Source of the DNA: JANDLT01 sp041743485 | Lineage (GTDB): Bacteria > Acidobacteriota > Blastocatellia > Pyrinomonadales > Pyrinomonadaceae | Assembly: GCA_041743485.1 (NCBI GenBank) | Contig: JBGTMR010000236.1 | Location: 1-21,536, forward strand | DNA: 21,536 nucleotides | Direction of reading: 5' to 3' | Shown here: positions 14,119 through 21,536 of the stretch, in pieces | Position numbering within the stretch: the first letter of the stretch is position 1 | Layout: each line of letters starts with the position of its first letter | Notes under the pieces: generated by a model | Database searches by the model: none | Told to the model about the DNA's origin: nothing | The model's input: only the letters and a program-made list of their open reading frames with translations | Translations under genes and position numbers: made by a program

Positions 14119-14394
14119 TTATGATGCTTTCGCAATAGGTTGACGCGGAGCAGGTGCGCCGCGCAGTAAGCCTTCGGTGCTTATATCTTCGTCAACGTCT
14201 TCCCAACGAATGCCGTAGCCGCCGCCGATGATGCGCCAGTTATTTCGTTGTTCCGGCGTCGCGTGTGAGAGGCGCGGAAACCAGACTAACGGCGCGCTGA
14301 TGGTGCGTCCGTCCATAAGGCGCACGCTCAAGGTGTCGTCATTGATGTCAACTTCTGCGACTCGTTCATCAGCCGCTAATGCCAAAATGCCCAT
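14119..14394 (-). CDS. DUF2442 protein, second gene of an overlapping DUF4160/DUF2442 pair
   Basis: From ATG 14394 the product is 91 residues. The pattern VAEVDINDDTLSVRLMDGRTISAPLVWFPRL (about residues 12-42), HATPEQRNNWRIIGGGYGIRWEDVDEDISTEGLL (about 44-77) is the full DUF2442 domain, including the WxRL, NWR and DxDEDIS motifs. DUF2442 genes commonly lie beside DUF4160 genes, and such pairs have been proposed as toxin-antitoxin-like modules; the activity is not established. An earlier ATG at 14415 is possible, but a GGAG lies seven bases before 14394. The gene begins 26 bases before the end of the DUF4160 gene, so translation is probably coupled. Confidence 0.8.
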   Translation of the reverse strand: MGILALAADERVAEVDINDDTLSVRLMDGRTISAPLVWFPRLSHATPEQRNNWRIIGGGYGIRWEDVDEDISTEGLLRGAPAPRQPIAKAS

Positions 14395-14611
14395 TCCATT
14401 TCTCCAAAAGTTCAAATTGATGTTCGATGGTTATCCGCTCAATGCGTTTTAGTTCGTGCGCGCTATAACCGAAGTTGCGCGCCAGAGTTACGGGATTAAT
14501 CCAAAACTTAGCCGATATATTGTCACGGTCAACGTGGACATGAGCGGGTTCGTTCGGTTCGTGGCTGTAAAAGTAGAAACGATACGCGCCTTGTATCAAG
14601 ACAGTCGGCAT
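14369..14611 (-). CDS. DUF4160 protein, first gene of an overlapping DUF4160/DUF2442 pair
   Basis: The 80-residue product shows the DUF4160 pattern: MPTVLIQGAYRFYFYSHEPNEPAHVHV (residues 1-27, with the YFYSxExxEPxHVHV core), then AKFWINPVTLARNFGYSAHELKRIERIT and a C-terminal LLEKWNGHF. The HVHV histidines could be metal ligands, but no activity is established for the family. Complete length for a DUF4160 protein. The ribosome-binding site is weak (GGAA three bases upstream of ATG 14611). It overlaps the DUF2442 gene by 26 bases. Confidence 0.8.
   Translation of the reverse strand: MPTVLIQGAYRFYFYSHEPNEPAHVHVDRDNISAKFWINPVTLARNFGYSAHELKRIERITIEHQFELLEKWNGHFGISG
14402..14405 (-). promoter_or_regulatory. 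Ribosome-binding site deciding the DUF2442 start
   Basis: GGAG on the - strand, seven bases before ATG 14394 and inside the end of the DUF4160 gene. It favours 14394 over 14415. Confidence 0.6.
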
Positions 14612-14656
14612 AGTTCCGGTATTGTACTCGAATGTTATAAGTGAGTCTTGAAGTTT

Positions 14657-16288
14657 TTAGTGTTTGAAATGACGTATGCCGGTGAAGAGCATGGCGATGT
14701 TGTGTTCATTACAGGCGGCGATGACTTCATCGTCGCGGACGCTGCCGCCGGGTTGGATGACGGCGGTGATGCCGTGACGCGCGGCTTGATCTATGCCGTC
14801 TCTGAAAGGGAAGAAGGCATCGGAGGCGAGGACGGTGTTTTTCACTTCAAGCACGGCGCGTTCGGCTCCCAAGCGGACGGAATCAACGCGCGACATCTGA
14901 CCTGCGCCGACGCCGACGGTTTGTAAATCACTCGCATAGACGATGGCGTTTGATTTGGTGTGTTTGCAGATTGTCCACGCGAAATGGAGGTCGCGGATTT
15001 CCGTTTCGGAAGGTTGGCGGGCGGTGACGATTTTGAGTTGCGATGTTTCGAGCATGTGCGCGTCGGGAGTTTGTAAGAGATAGCCGCCGGAGATTTGACG
15101 AAGCTGTAAATCGGGACAGGCAGCGTCAGATGAAAATGATGAAAGGTGAACTTTGAGGACGCGAAGGTTTTTCTTGGTCTTTAAGATTTCGAGGGCAGCA
15201 TCGGTGAAGTCGGGGGCGAGGATGACTTCGGTGAAGATTTCAGCTACGGCTTTGGCGGTTGGTTCATCGAGTGTTCGATTGAAAGCGACGATGCCGCCAA
15301 AGGCGGAAACTGGATCACAGGCGAGTGCGCGGCGGTATGCCTGTTCTTGGTTTTCGTGCAGCGACGCGCCCGACGGGTTGGTGTGTTTGATGATGGCGCA
15401 GGCGTTGCCGGTGAAGTCACACACGAGATTCCACGCGGCGTCGGCGTCGAGATAGTTGTTGTACGACATCTCTTTGCCGTGCAGGACTGCGGCGTTGGCG
15501 ATGCCGTCGCGTGCGTTGTGTTCGATGTAGAGCGCGGCTTGCTGGTGCGGGTTTTCGCCGTAACGAAGCGTGGATTTTTGGTGAAGATTGAAGTCGAGAG
15601 TTTTAAGATTTTCAATTTCAGATTTGAAATTCGAGATTTGAAATTTCTCGCGGCTTGGTTCGGTGATTGATGCGGTCGCAAGTTGTGCGGCTAAATAATC
15701 TTTGATTTTGGAGTCGTATTCCGATGTGTGGGCGAAGGCTCGATGAGCGAGTTTGAAACGAGTTTCGTGTGAGAGTGCGGCGCGGTTGGTTTCGAGTTCT
15801 TCGATGATTGACGGGTAAGTTTCGGGCGAAGTGATGACGGCGACATCGCGGAAGTTTTTGGCGGCGGAGCGAATCATCGCGGGTCCGCCGATGTCTATGT
15901 TTTCGATGGCTTCTTCGAGTGTGACATTGGGTTGATTGATTGTCTGTGCGAACGGGTAGAGATTGACGACGAGCAAATCAATCGGATTGATGCCGTGTTC
16001 GGTGGCGGCGTTCGTGTGCGCGTCGTTATCACGGACGGCGAGCAGTGCGCCGTGAATTTTGGGGTGCAGAGTTTTAACGCGCCCGTTCATCATTTCGGGA
16101 AAACCCGTGACATCGGAAACGTCTTGAACGGGGATGTTCGCCTGTCGGATGGCTGTCGCCGTGCCGCCGGTGCTGATGAGTTCGATGTTTAAGTTGTGAA
16201 GTGCTTGGGCGAGTTCGATGATTCCGGTTTTGTCGGAGACGCTCAAGAGGGCGCGGCGAATCGTGCGGTGTGCGGTGTGCGGTGTCAT
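14657..16288 (-). CDS. purH: Bifunctional AICAR formyltransferase / IMP cyclohydrolase
   Basis: PurH does the last two steps of de novo purine synthesis: formylation of AICAR with 10-formyl-THF, then ring closure to IMP. The 543-residue protein has the N-terminal MGS-fold cyclohydrolase domain (RRALLSVSDKTGI at 11-23, STGGTATAIR at 39-48, GRVKTLHPKIHGALL at 69-83) and the transformylase domain with YGENPHQQAAL (243-253) and KHTNPSG (296-302 region). It ends with the usual RHFKH tail. Two seven-base-repeat tracts are inside the gene: one encodes residues about 3-9 (TPHTAHRT), the other residues about 213-230 in the linker between domains, and neither breaks the frame. A non-family insertion-like segment VHLSSFSSDAACP is also present near residue 385. 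No Shine-Dalgarno before ATG 16288. Downstream of the VWA gene. Confidence 0.95.
   Translation of the reverse strand: MTPHTAHRTIRRALLSVSDKTGIIELAQALHNLNIELISTGGTATAIRQANIPVQDVSDVTGFPEMMNGRVKTLHPKIHGALLAVRDNDAHTNAATEHGINPIDLLVVNLYPFAQTINQPNVTLEEAIENIDIGGPAMIRSAAKNFRDVAVITSPETYPSIIEELETNRAALSHETRFKLAHRAFAHTSEYDSKIKDYLAAQLATASITEPSREKFQISNFKSEIENLKTLDFNLHQKSTLRYGENPHQQAALYIEHNARDGIANAAVLHGKEMSYNNYLDADAAWNLVCDFTGNACAIIKHTNPSGASLHENQEQAYRRALACDPVSAFGGIVAFNRTLDEPTAKAVAEIFTEVILAPDFTDAALEILKTKKNLRVLKVHLSSFSSDAACPDLQLRQISGGYLLQTPDAHMLETSQLKIVTARQPSETEIRDLHFAWTICKHTKSNAIVYASDLQTVGVGAGQMSRVDSVRLGAERAVLEVKNTVLASDAFFPFRDGIDQAARHGITAVIQPGGSVRDDEVIAACNEHNIAMLFTGIRHFKH
15601..15649. repeat. Heptamer repeat inside purH (domain linker)
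   Basis: Seven consecutive seven-base units occur on the + strand, most of them of the form ATTTNNN (for example ATTTGAA, twice). On the coding strand this gives residues about 213-230, with QISNFKSEI in the centre. The tract is 49 bases long. It is not a multiple of three, but the surrounding frame is kept and the protein continues normally on both sides. Confidence 0.8.
16264..16284. repeat. Heptamer repeat at the start of purH
   Basis: Three perfect units of TGCGGTG lie just inside the purH start codon. They encode TPHTAHRT, residues 2-9, upstream of the conserved RRALLSVSDKTG start of the domain. 21 bases keep the frame. Confidence 0.8.
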
Positions 16289-16314
16289 ATAAAAGTTTGT
16301 GAATGATTTTGAAA

Positions 16315-17397
16315 TTATGGAGATGATGATGATGTTGTTGTACGCGGCAAAGTGTATGACTGACGAAGAAGGCGGAGGCGAAGTTTATCGGCGGCGGGCT
16401 TCGTCAATCGAACATTGATGCGGTGCGGCGTGTTGGTGGTTTTGTTGGCTTGCGGGTAGAACGCGAGGATGTATTGATTCATCAAGTCGGCGGCGATGCG
16501 GTCGAAAATCGGCGTCATGTCATTGTCGGTGCGCGGGTTGAGCGCGGTGCGCGCGTCACCGAGTTGAAAGAGTTTGCCGCCCGTGCGTTCAGCCAAGTCA
16601 CGAAAGCCGCGCGCAAAAGGACGCGGTTTAAGGCGACCGTCGCGCGGGGCGTAAAGCGGAATGTGTATGACGTAAAAAGAAATGCCGAGCGCGTTGGCGC
16701 GGTTGATAACGGCGGTGGGGAGCGTAGTGCTGGCGGTGTCGAGTCCGTCGCTGATGAGGACGATGATGCGGCGTTCGCCCTGTGTGTTGGGCAGGTTTGA
16801 GTAGAGATTGACGGTTGAATTTGCGGCGTCGAAGATAGCGGTGCGGGCATCGGTTTGTGAGTTGAGGACGGACAAGCTGAAAGCGTTTTGCGCGCGGGTG
16901 AGGTCGGTGGTGAAGGGGACGATGAGGCGCGTGCTTGTGTCGAAGCCAAGTACGGCGACGCGCGAGGCTTGATTAAAGTGGCGCGCGAGGGCGAGGGCGG
17001 CAGCCTGTTGGCGGGCGATGATTTCCCGTGTGCTGCCGGAAGTGTCGAGCAGAAAAGCGAGTGCGAGTTGAGATGTGCCGATGGAAAGCGAGGCGACGGG
17101 AACACTTTGATCATCGTCGGTTAAGATGAAATCGTTCGGCGTGAGTGTGTTGATGAAGCGACGGCGGCGGTCGGTGACGGTGACGGGAACGGTGATCAGG
17201 TCGGTGCGGAAAGCGATGACATCATCATCATCAACCGTTTGCGCGGAAACGATGGAGCAAAGCGGCGTGAGACACAGCACACAGAGACACAGAAGTTTTA
17301 TGAAAAGATGGGCGACGGGAAACGCGAGTGTGCGGGACGACGCGCGGGGTCGGTGTGCGCGGTGTCGAGATGTGCCGCCGTTAGTTGAATGGCGCAA
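16315..17397 (-). CDS. VWA-domain exported protein (acidobacterial VWFA-related type)
   Basis: The product is 360 residues from TTG 17397. A long basic n-region (about residues 1-30) is followed by a hydrophobic signal stretch (about 31-52, LFIKLLCLCVLCLTPLC) ending near SAQ53. DDDDVIAFRTDLITVPVTVTD (about 56-76) and NDFILTDDDQ are the lead-in seen in the Acidobacteria 'VWFA-related' family (TIGR03436-like). The VWA fold has the MIDAS motif DTSGS (118-122), Thr in RTAIFDA (about 185) and ISDGLD (about 219), so it should bind a divalent metal and a protein partner. It likely resides in the periplasm or outside; partner unknown. The frame has an in-frame TAA just before the TTG, so a longer N-terminus is excluded. 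A 25-residue ORF in the same frame precedes it. No Shine-Dalgarno at TTG. Confidence 0.85.
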   Translation of the reverse strand: MRHSTNGGTSRHRAHRPRASSRTLAFPVAHLFIKLLCLCVLCLTPLCSIVSAQTVDDDDVIAFRTDLITVPVTVTDRRRRFINTLTPNDFILTDDDQSVPVASLSIGTSQLALAFLLDTSGSTREIIARQQAAALALARHFNQASRVAVLGFDTSTRLIVPFTTDLTRAQNAFSLSVLNSQTDARTAIFDAANSTVNLYSNLPNTQGERRIIVLISDGLDTASTTLPTAVINRANALGISFYVIHIPLYAPRDGRLKPRPFARGFRDLAERTGGKLFQLGDARTALNPRTDNDMTPIFDRIAADLMNQYILAFYPQANKTTNTPHRINVRLTKPAADKLRLRLLRQSYTLPRTTTSSSSP

Positions 17398-17403
17398 GGG
17401 TGT

Positions 17404-17481
17404 TTAGAACAGGAAGCGTCCGAACAGCACTAGGCTTAGAATTATGACGAGGGTGATGACGATGATTTTAACGAGACTCAC
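17404..17481 (-). CDS. Candidate 25-residue single-pass membrane peptide upstream of the VWA gene
   Basis: Starts GTG 17481 and ends TAA 17404-17406. Nearly all residues are Val, Ile or Leu, with a single Lys near the N-terminus and FGRFLF at the C-terminus, so it would be one transmembrane helix. A strong AAGGA lies six bases before the GTG. It shares the reading frame of the VWA gene: after its TAA come two codons (ACA, CCC) and then the TTG start. Not recognised as a named family. It could be a coupling leader peptide or an N-terminal signal separated from the VWA gene by a nonsense change. Short length keeps confidence moderate. Confidence 0.5.
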   Translation of the reverse strand: MSLVKIIVITLVIILSLVLFGRFLF

Positions 17482-17487
17482 GGGGAT

Positions 17488-17495
17488 TCCTTTTT
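17488..17495 (-). promoter_or_regulatory. Ribosome-binding site for the 25-residue ORF
   Basis: On the - strand AAAAAGGA, ending six bases before GTG 17481. This is one of the strongest Shine-Dalgarno matches in the window, and it is the main support for the small ORF. Confidence 0.55.
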
Positions 17496-17737
17496 GAAAG
17501 TGAGACAAACGGGAAACGACGCGACAAGGTGAACAGGGTTTAATAGCCGCGTAAATTCAACGGGCGCATTTTAACGAGTTGCAAAATCAGGTGTCAACGC
17601 GGAGTGCGCGAAGGATGAAGGTGTTGTGAAGATGCTTTATGGTGAAGTATTGCGGCAAGCGGGAGAGAGGCAAAGCATTGTGATAAAGTTGGCGACCCTT
17701 TCGGGTATAAAAACCAATCGTAAAAAGTTGATTCAAG

Positions 17738-19231
17738 ATGGCTTGTAAGTTTCGCTTTCATAAGTTTCGTCAAAGCATCGTTTGTTTGTTGCTCGTGTGC
17801 GCGGCGTATGTCGCGCAATCTCGCGCGGCTGAAACGAGTTTCACATTGAAGGTTGTGGGGGGAGACGCGCCGCATGTCGAAGTGCGGGGCGAGGTCGAGA
17901 CGGCAAATCAGAAGTGGGTTTTTGTGAATGAGTATGCCGGAGTCACGAAGCTTGATGAACGGATTGAGGGCATGGAGTTTTCTACGGCGGCGGGCGGGCG
18001 GGCGGAGTCTCGCAAAATTGCGTCGGGTCGGTATGAAACCCTGACGGCGGCGAATCGGATTGCGTATCGTGTGCGTTTGTCGTCGCCGCGAGTGATGAGC
18101 GACGCGGCGCATGTTTCGTGGATTGACGGGGCGCGCGGCGTTCTGATGTTGAACGATGTGCTGCCGCAAGGATTGGAAAATGCGCGTGTTGAGTTCGAGT
18201 TGCCGCAAGGGTGGAAGATTTATTCGTCGAGTTTTAAGACTCGAATCGTTGCGAATGAAGTGGATGAAGGGCGTGAGTTTCACGGTCGGAACAGAAGGGA
18301 AGTGGAAGACGCGGTGTTTGCGGTCGGCGCGAATCTGCGCGTCGAAAATCAGGCGGCGGCGAATGGGAACATCCTCTGCATTGTTGACGGCGAATGGGCG
18401 TTTGACGACCGCGATGTGACGCGGGCGGTCAAAGCCGTGATTGACGGGCATCGCGGTGTGACGGGCGATTTACCCGGTGAACGCGCGGCGTTGATGTTGA
18501 TGCCGTTCGCGCAAAGCGCAACCTCACAGCGTTGGAGTGCGGAGACGCGCGGGACAAGCATCTTGTTGATGATGGGGCGACAGGGTTCGCGTGCCGCAGG
18601 GTTGACGCAACTCGAAAACGTGTTGGCGCATGAAACTTTTCATCTATGGCTGCCGAATAATCTGAACTTGCAAGGCGATTACGCATGGTTTTATGAAGGC
18701 TTTACGTTGTATCGCGCGTTGCGTGCGGGTGTGGAAACGGGGACGCTGAATTTTCAGGATTACTTGAACGCCGTCGCGCGTGCCGTCACGATTTACGAAG
18801 CGGCGGAAGCGCGGCGTTCAGTTAAAGACTCGCTCGTCGCGGCTTCTTCTGCGCGGTGGCGCGACGCTGATGCCGCCGCGCTGGTTTATAGTAAGGCGAT
18901 GGTCGTCGCGTGTTTGTATGATTTGGAAGTCGGTTGGCAATCAAACAATAAGCGCGGGCTTGATGATGTCTTTCGCGCACTCGCGCAAAGACACGATTTG
19001 AGCAAGCCGCCGGTGGAAGCCAACCGCGCCGTCGTCGCTGTGCTTGATGAAATGTATCAATCGAGTGAGTTCAGTCGTCGCTTTATCACGGCGGCGACTT
19101 CTGACCTCAAACTTGAGTTTGCCAAGTTCGGGTTACAAGTCGCCTCGTCGGGGGCAAGTGTGCGGTTAAGCGTCAATCCGCAACTTTCAAAAAAGCAGCG
19201 ACGATTGTTGCAGCGAATCGGTATGCGTTAG
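17738..19231 (+). CDS. Exported M61-like (gluzincin) metallopeptidase
   Basis: The 497-residue protein has an N-terminal signal-like stretch (about 13-30, VCLLLVCAAYVAQSRA). Residues about 35-200 form a beta-rich N-terminal domain, and about 205-470 form a helical gluzincin catalytic domain. HETFHLW (298-304) gives the HExxH zinc site and WFYEGFTLY (317-325) supplies the third ligand Glu320, in the arrangement of M61 (glycyl aminopeptidase-type) peptidases. These are generally periplasmic or outer-membrane-linked peptidases of unknown natural substrate. No PDZ domain is visible at the C-terminus, where M61 proteins often have one, so the assignment is 'M61-like'. ATG 17738 has only a weak ribosome-binding site. 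Its promoter was not identified in the 256-base gap from the divergent VWA/25-residue ORF. Confidence 0.8.
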   Translation: MACKFRFHKFRQSIVCLLLVCAAYVAQSRAAETSFTLKVVGGDAPHVEVRGEVETANQKWVFVNEYAGVTKLDERIEGMEFSTAAGGRAESRKIASGRYETLTAANRIAYRVRLSSPRVMSDAAHVSWIDGARGVLMLNDVLPQGLENARVEFELPQGWKIYSSSFKTRIVANEVDEGREFHGRNRREVEDAVFAVGANLRVENQAAANGNILCIVDGEWAFDDRDVTRAVKAVIDGHRGVTGDLPGERAALMLMPFAQSATSQRWSAETRGTSILLMMGRQGSRAAGLTQLENVLAHETFHLWLPNNLNLQGDYAWFYEGFTLYRALRAGVETGTLNFQDYLNAVARAVTIYEAAEARRSVKDSLVAASSARWRDADAAALVYSKAMVVACLYDLEVGWQSNNKRGLDDVFRALAQRHDLSKPPVEANRAVVAVLDEMYQSSEFSRRFITAATSDLKLEFAKFGLQVASSGASVRLSVNPQLSKKQRRLLQRIGMR

Positions 19232-19330
19232 CATCACTTAAACGCGCGATGGCGTGCGGTATTTATGTGATGGTGTATGCGATTTCCGCTTCACCGAACT
19301 TAATCATTAAGAAAGTTTTAATAGAAACTT

Positions 19331-20407
19331 ATGCGTCTTATTCATTTGAATTTAAGCGTCGCGCTCATGCTTTTGACGGCGTGCGTTTTCACGAGTTGCA
19401 GTGACATTATCGCGGAAGAAAAGCACGGAGTCGTCATCGCGCGGCGGGCGCAGATTCGCAGTTCGACAGCAGTAGCCGCCGCCGATTTATTGGAAGTCGT
19501 GCGCGGCGACTCGCTGGAGATTCTTGATGAATACGAATCGCCGGACGAGGCGCGCGAACGATGGTTGCGCGTGCGTGCGAGTGATAAGGATTCGACGGAA
19601 GGTTGGATTGAAGCCCGCAACGTGTTGGCACAGGAAATCGTTGACCGTTCGCGGCAATTGAGCGAAGAAAATCGCAACGTCCTAACACAGGCGACAGGGC
19701 AACTGCGCGCCAATACGAACCTAAGATTGACACCGGACATCAGCGATGATGCCGGGATTTTGTTCAAACTCGAAAGCGGTACGCGCCTCGACATCATTTC
19801 GTGGAAGCGCATCCCGAAGCCGAAAGCCGAAGAAGAAAAGGATACCGACGACGCACCGAAGTCCGCACCGCAGCGCGGCAACAACAGGCGTCAACGTCAA
19901 GAAGATGCCCCGCCGCCGGAAGAGTACGATACTTGGTACTTAGTGCGATTGCCGCGCACTGTGTCGCCCGCTCCCGCCGGTTGGTTATACGGCAAACAGG
20001 TTGAGTTGACCGTGCCGAGCGATGTGATTTTCTATCGCACGGGACGCGAGTTCGTCGCATGGCACAGGATTGACGATTGGAATAACGAAGCCGCCGGAAA
20101 CGACGATAATGAAGATAAGGATGCACGTCCCGGCAGTTGGGTGATATTAGAGAAAAGTAGTACCAACAAAGATGCCGACACCGATTTTGACCGTGTATAT
20201 GTGCTTGGCTATGACCGCGAACGTCAAGAGCATTACACCGCATACAGAGGCGGCGACATTAAAGGCGTGCTGCCTCTGCGCGTTGAGGGGACGGGCAGCG
20301 ATAAAGTTTTCGTCGTGGCGACCAACGACAACGGTGAGATGCAAAACTTGCAATACAAAATCTCGCGCGATTCGCGGGGAATTCTCAAAGTATCGCAGGT
20401 GAAGTGA
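19331..20407 (+). CDS. SH3b-domain lipoprotein
   Basis: The 358-residue product has a lipoprotein signal peptide (hydrophobic residues about 5-18) with lipobox-like LLTAC (Cys18) and a second option FTSC (Cys23), so the mature protein should be tethered to a membrane. Two bacterial SH3-like domains follow, about residues 30-100 (RRAQIRSSTAVAAADLLEVV ... GWIEARNV) and about 125-235 (QLRANTNLRLTPD ... PAGWLYGKQVEL), which usually bind peptidoglycan or cell-wall peptides. Between them and inside the second is a charged, Gln/Arg/Pro-rich insertion (about 165-195). The C-terminal 120 residues look beta-rich and of unknown role. The Shine-Dalgarno is weak. It lies 99 bases after the M61-like gene, same strand, and upstream of the rRNA operon leader, probably unrelated to it. 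Confidence 0.78.
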   Translation: MRLIHLNLSVALMLLTACVFTSCSDIIAEEKHGVVIARRAQIRSSTAVAAADLLEVVRGDSLEILDEYESPDEARERWLRVRASDKDSTEGWIEARNVLAQEIVDRSRQLSEENRNVLTQATGQLRANTNLRLTPDISDDAGILFKLESGTRLDIISWKRIPKPKAEEEKDTDDAPKSAPQRGNNRRQRQEDAPPPEEYDTWYLVRLPRTVSPAPAGWLYGKQVELTVPSDVIFYRTGREFVAWHRIDDWNNEAAGNDDNEDKDARPGSWVILEKSSTNKDADTDFDRVYVLGYDRERQEHYTAYRGGDIKGVLPLRVEGTGSDKVFVVATNDNGEMQNLQYKISRDSRGILKVSQVK

Positions 20408-20446
20408 GCGCGGTTGTAAAAAAGTAAAAAAATATCGACAGAGGAC

Positions 20447-20475
20447 TTGACAACGGATAGACCTAAAAGTATTAT
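20447..20475 (+). promoter_or_regulatory. rRNA operon promoter (sigma70-type)
   Basis: TTGACA (20447-20452), a 17-base spacer and TATTAT (20470-20475). The near-consensus match and its place, about 210 bases before the 16S gene, fit an rrn P1-type promoter. Transcription would start near 20482. Confidence 0.8.
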
Positions 20476-20529
20476 GTGCGTTCGTTTGGTCACGGGGAAA
20501 GCAAACAGAGTGGTCAGCGAACGAAGTTC

Positions 20530-20543
20530 GATCTTTGAAAACT
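20530..20543 (+). promoter_or_regulatory. rrn leader boxA antitermination element
   Basis: GATCTTTGAAAACT matches the boxA family (TGCTCTTTGAAAA-type) bound by NusB/NusE to give processive rRNA transcription. Location in the leader between promoter and 16S agrees. Confidence 0.65.
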
Positions 20544-20687
20544 AGATAGTTTAAGCGTGTCCGTCGAAGACCTTTGAAGAGTCTTTCGATTGCTTTTTTT
20601 GGCAGTCGAGAAACCAAAACTCTAAAAAGAGTCATCATTTGGATACTGAATATACCAGTAAGTAGGATGATGTTATACCAGAGATTA

Positions 20688-21536
<849 letters not shown>

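Noticed and set aside
15120..15165. Possible further repeat insertion in purH (VHLSSFSSDAACP)
   Set aside because: The bases show at best a weak nine-base similarity, not seven; kept only as an observed non-family segment.
17678..17711. Promoter for the M61-like gene (TTGTGA and TATAAA)
   Set aside because: The spacer would be 22 bases, too long for a sigma70-type promoter.
17594..18451. A 285-residue - strand frame opposite the M61-like gene
   Set aside because: Arg/His-rich low-complexity translation with no family pattern, on the complement of a gene with a clear signal peptide and HExxH site.

Overview
The window comes from a bacterial chromosome, most likely an Acidobacteriota of class Blastocatellia (16S subdivision 4). 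The evidence is a partial 16S rRNA gene at the right end whose 5' half reads like that group, a VWA protein of the acidobacterial 'VWFA-related' type, and a set of conserved but uncharacterised proteins typical of these genomes. No phage, plasmid, transposase, CRISPR or tRNA gene was found. The placement rests on recall of sequence patterns, not on a search.

Layout. 1-184 is the start of a DoxX-type membrane protein, reading leftwards. 314-4735 (- strand) holds two related DUF3857/transglutaminase-fold exported proteins. One keeps the Cys-His-Asp triad; the other has lost Cys and His. A structured REP-like palindrome cluster lies between them. 5255-5695 encodes an extremely arginine-rich secreted protein followed by a clear intrinsic terminator. 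5823-10194 carries mostly housekeeping or cofactor genes: biotin protein ligase, a SET-domain methyltransferase (- strand), a GT1 glycosyltransferase, type III pantothenate kinase (coaX) and a conserved hypothetical protein. 10383-13360 (- strand) is a run of M48 peptidase, coiled-coil protein, fabI and a LOG-family protein. 13398-14611 (- strand) is a set of four small genes: two relatively AT-rich unknowns and an overlapping DUF4160/DUF2442 pair. 14657-16288 is purH. 16315-17481 is a VWA protein preceded by a possible 25-residue membrane peptide. 17738-20407 (+ strand) has an M61-like peptidase and an SH3-domain lipoprotein. 20447-21536 is an rRNA operon leader (sigma70-type promoter, boxA) and the 5' part of 16S rRNA.

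The most distinctive feature is a family of seven-base tandem repeats. Five copies are intergenic and arranged as inverted repeats (arm, short spacer, inverted arm). Each begins at, or within a few bases of, a stop codon, and in coaX the repeat supplies the last codons and the stop itself. Most arms carry TGA on one strand; because 7 is not a multiple of 3, they put stops in all three frames, and the two arms do this for opposite strands. Two further seven-base arrays, of different sequence, sit inside the purH coding region without breaking the frame. Together these suggest an active heptamer-repeat process in this genome, resembling the heptanucleotide STRR repeats known from cyanobacteria.
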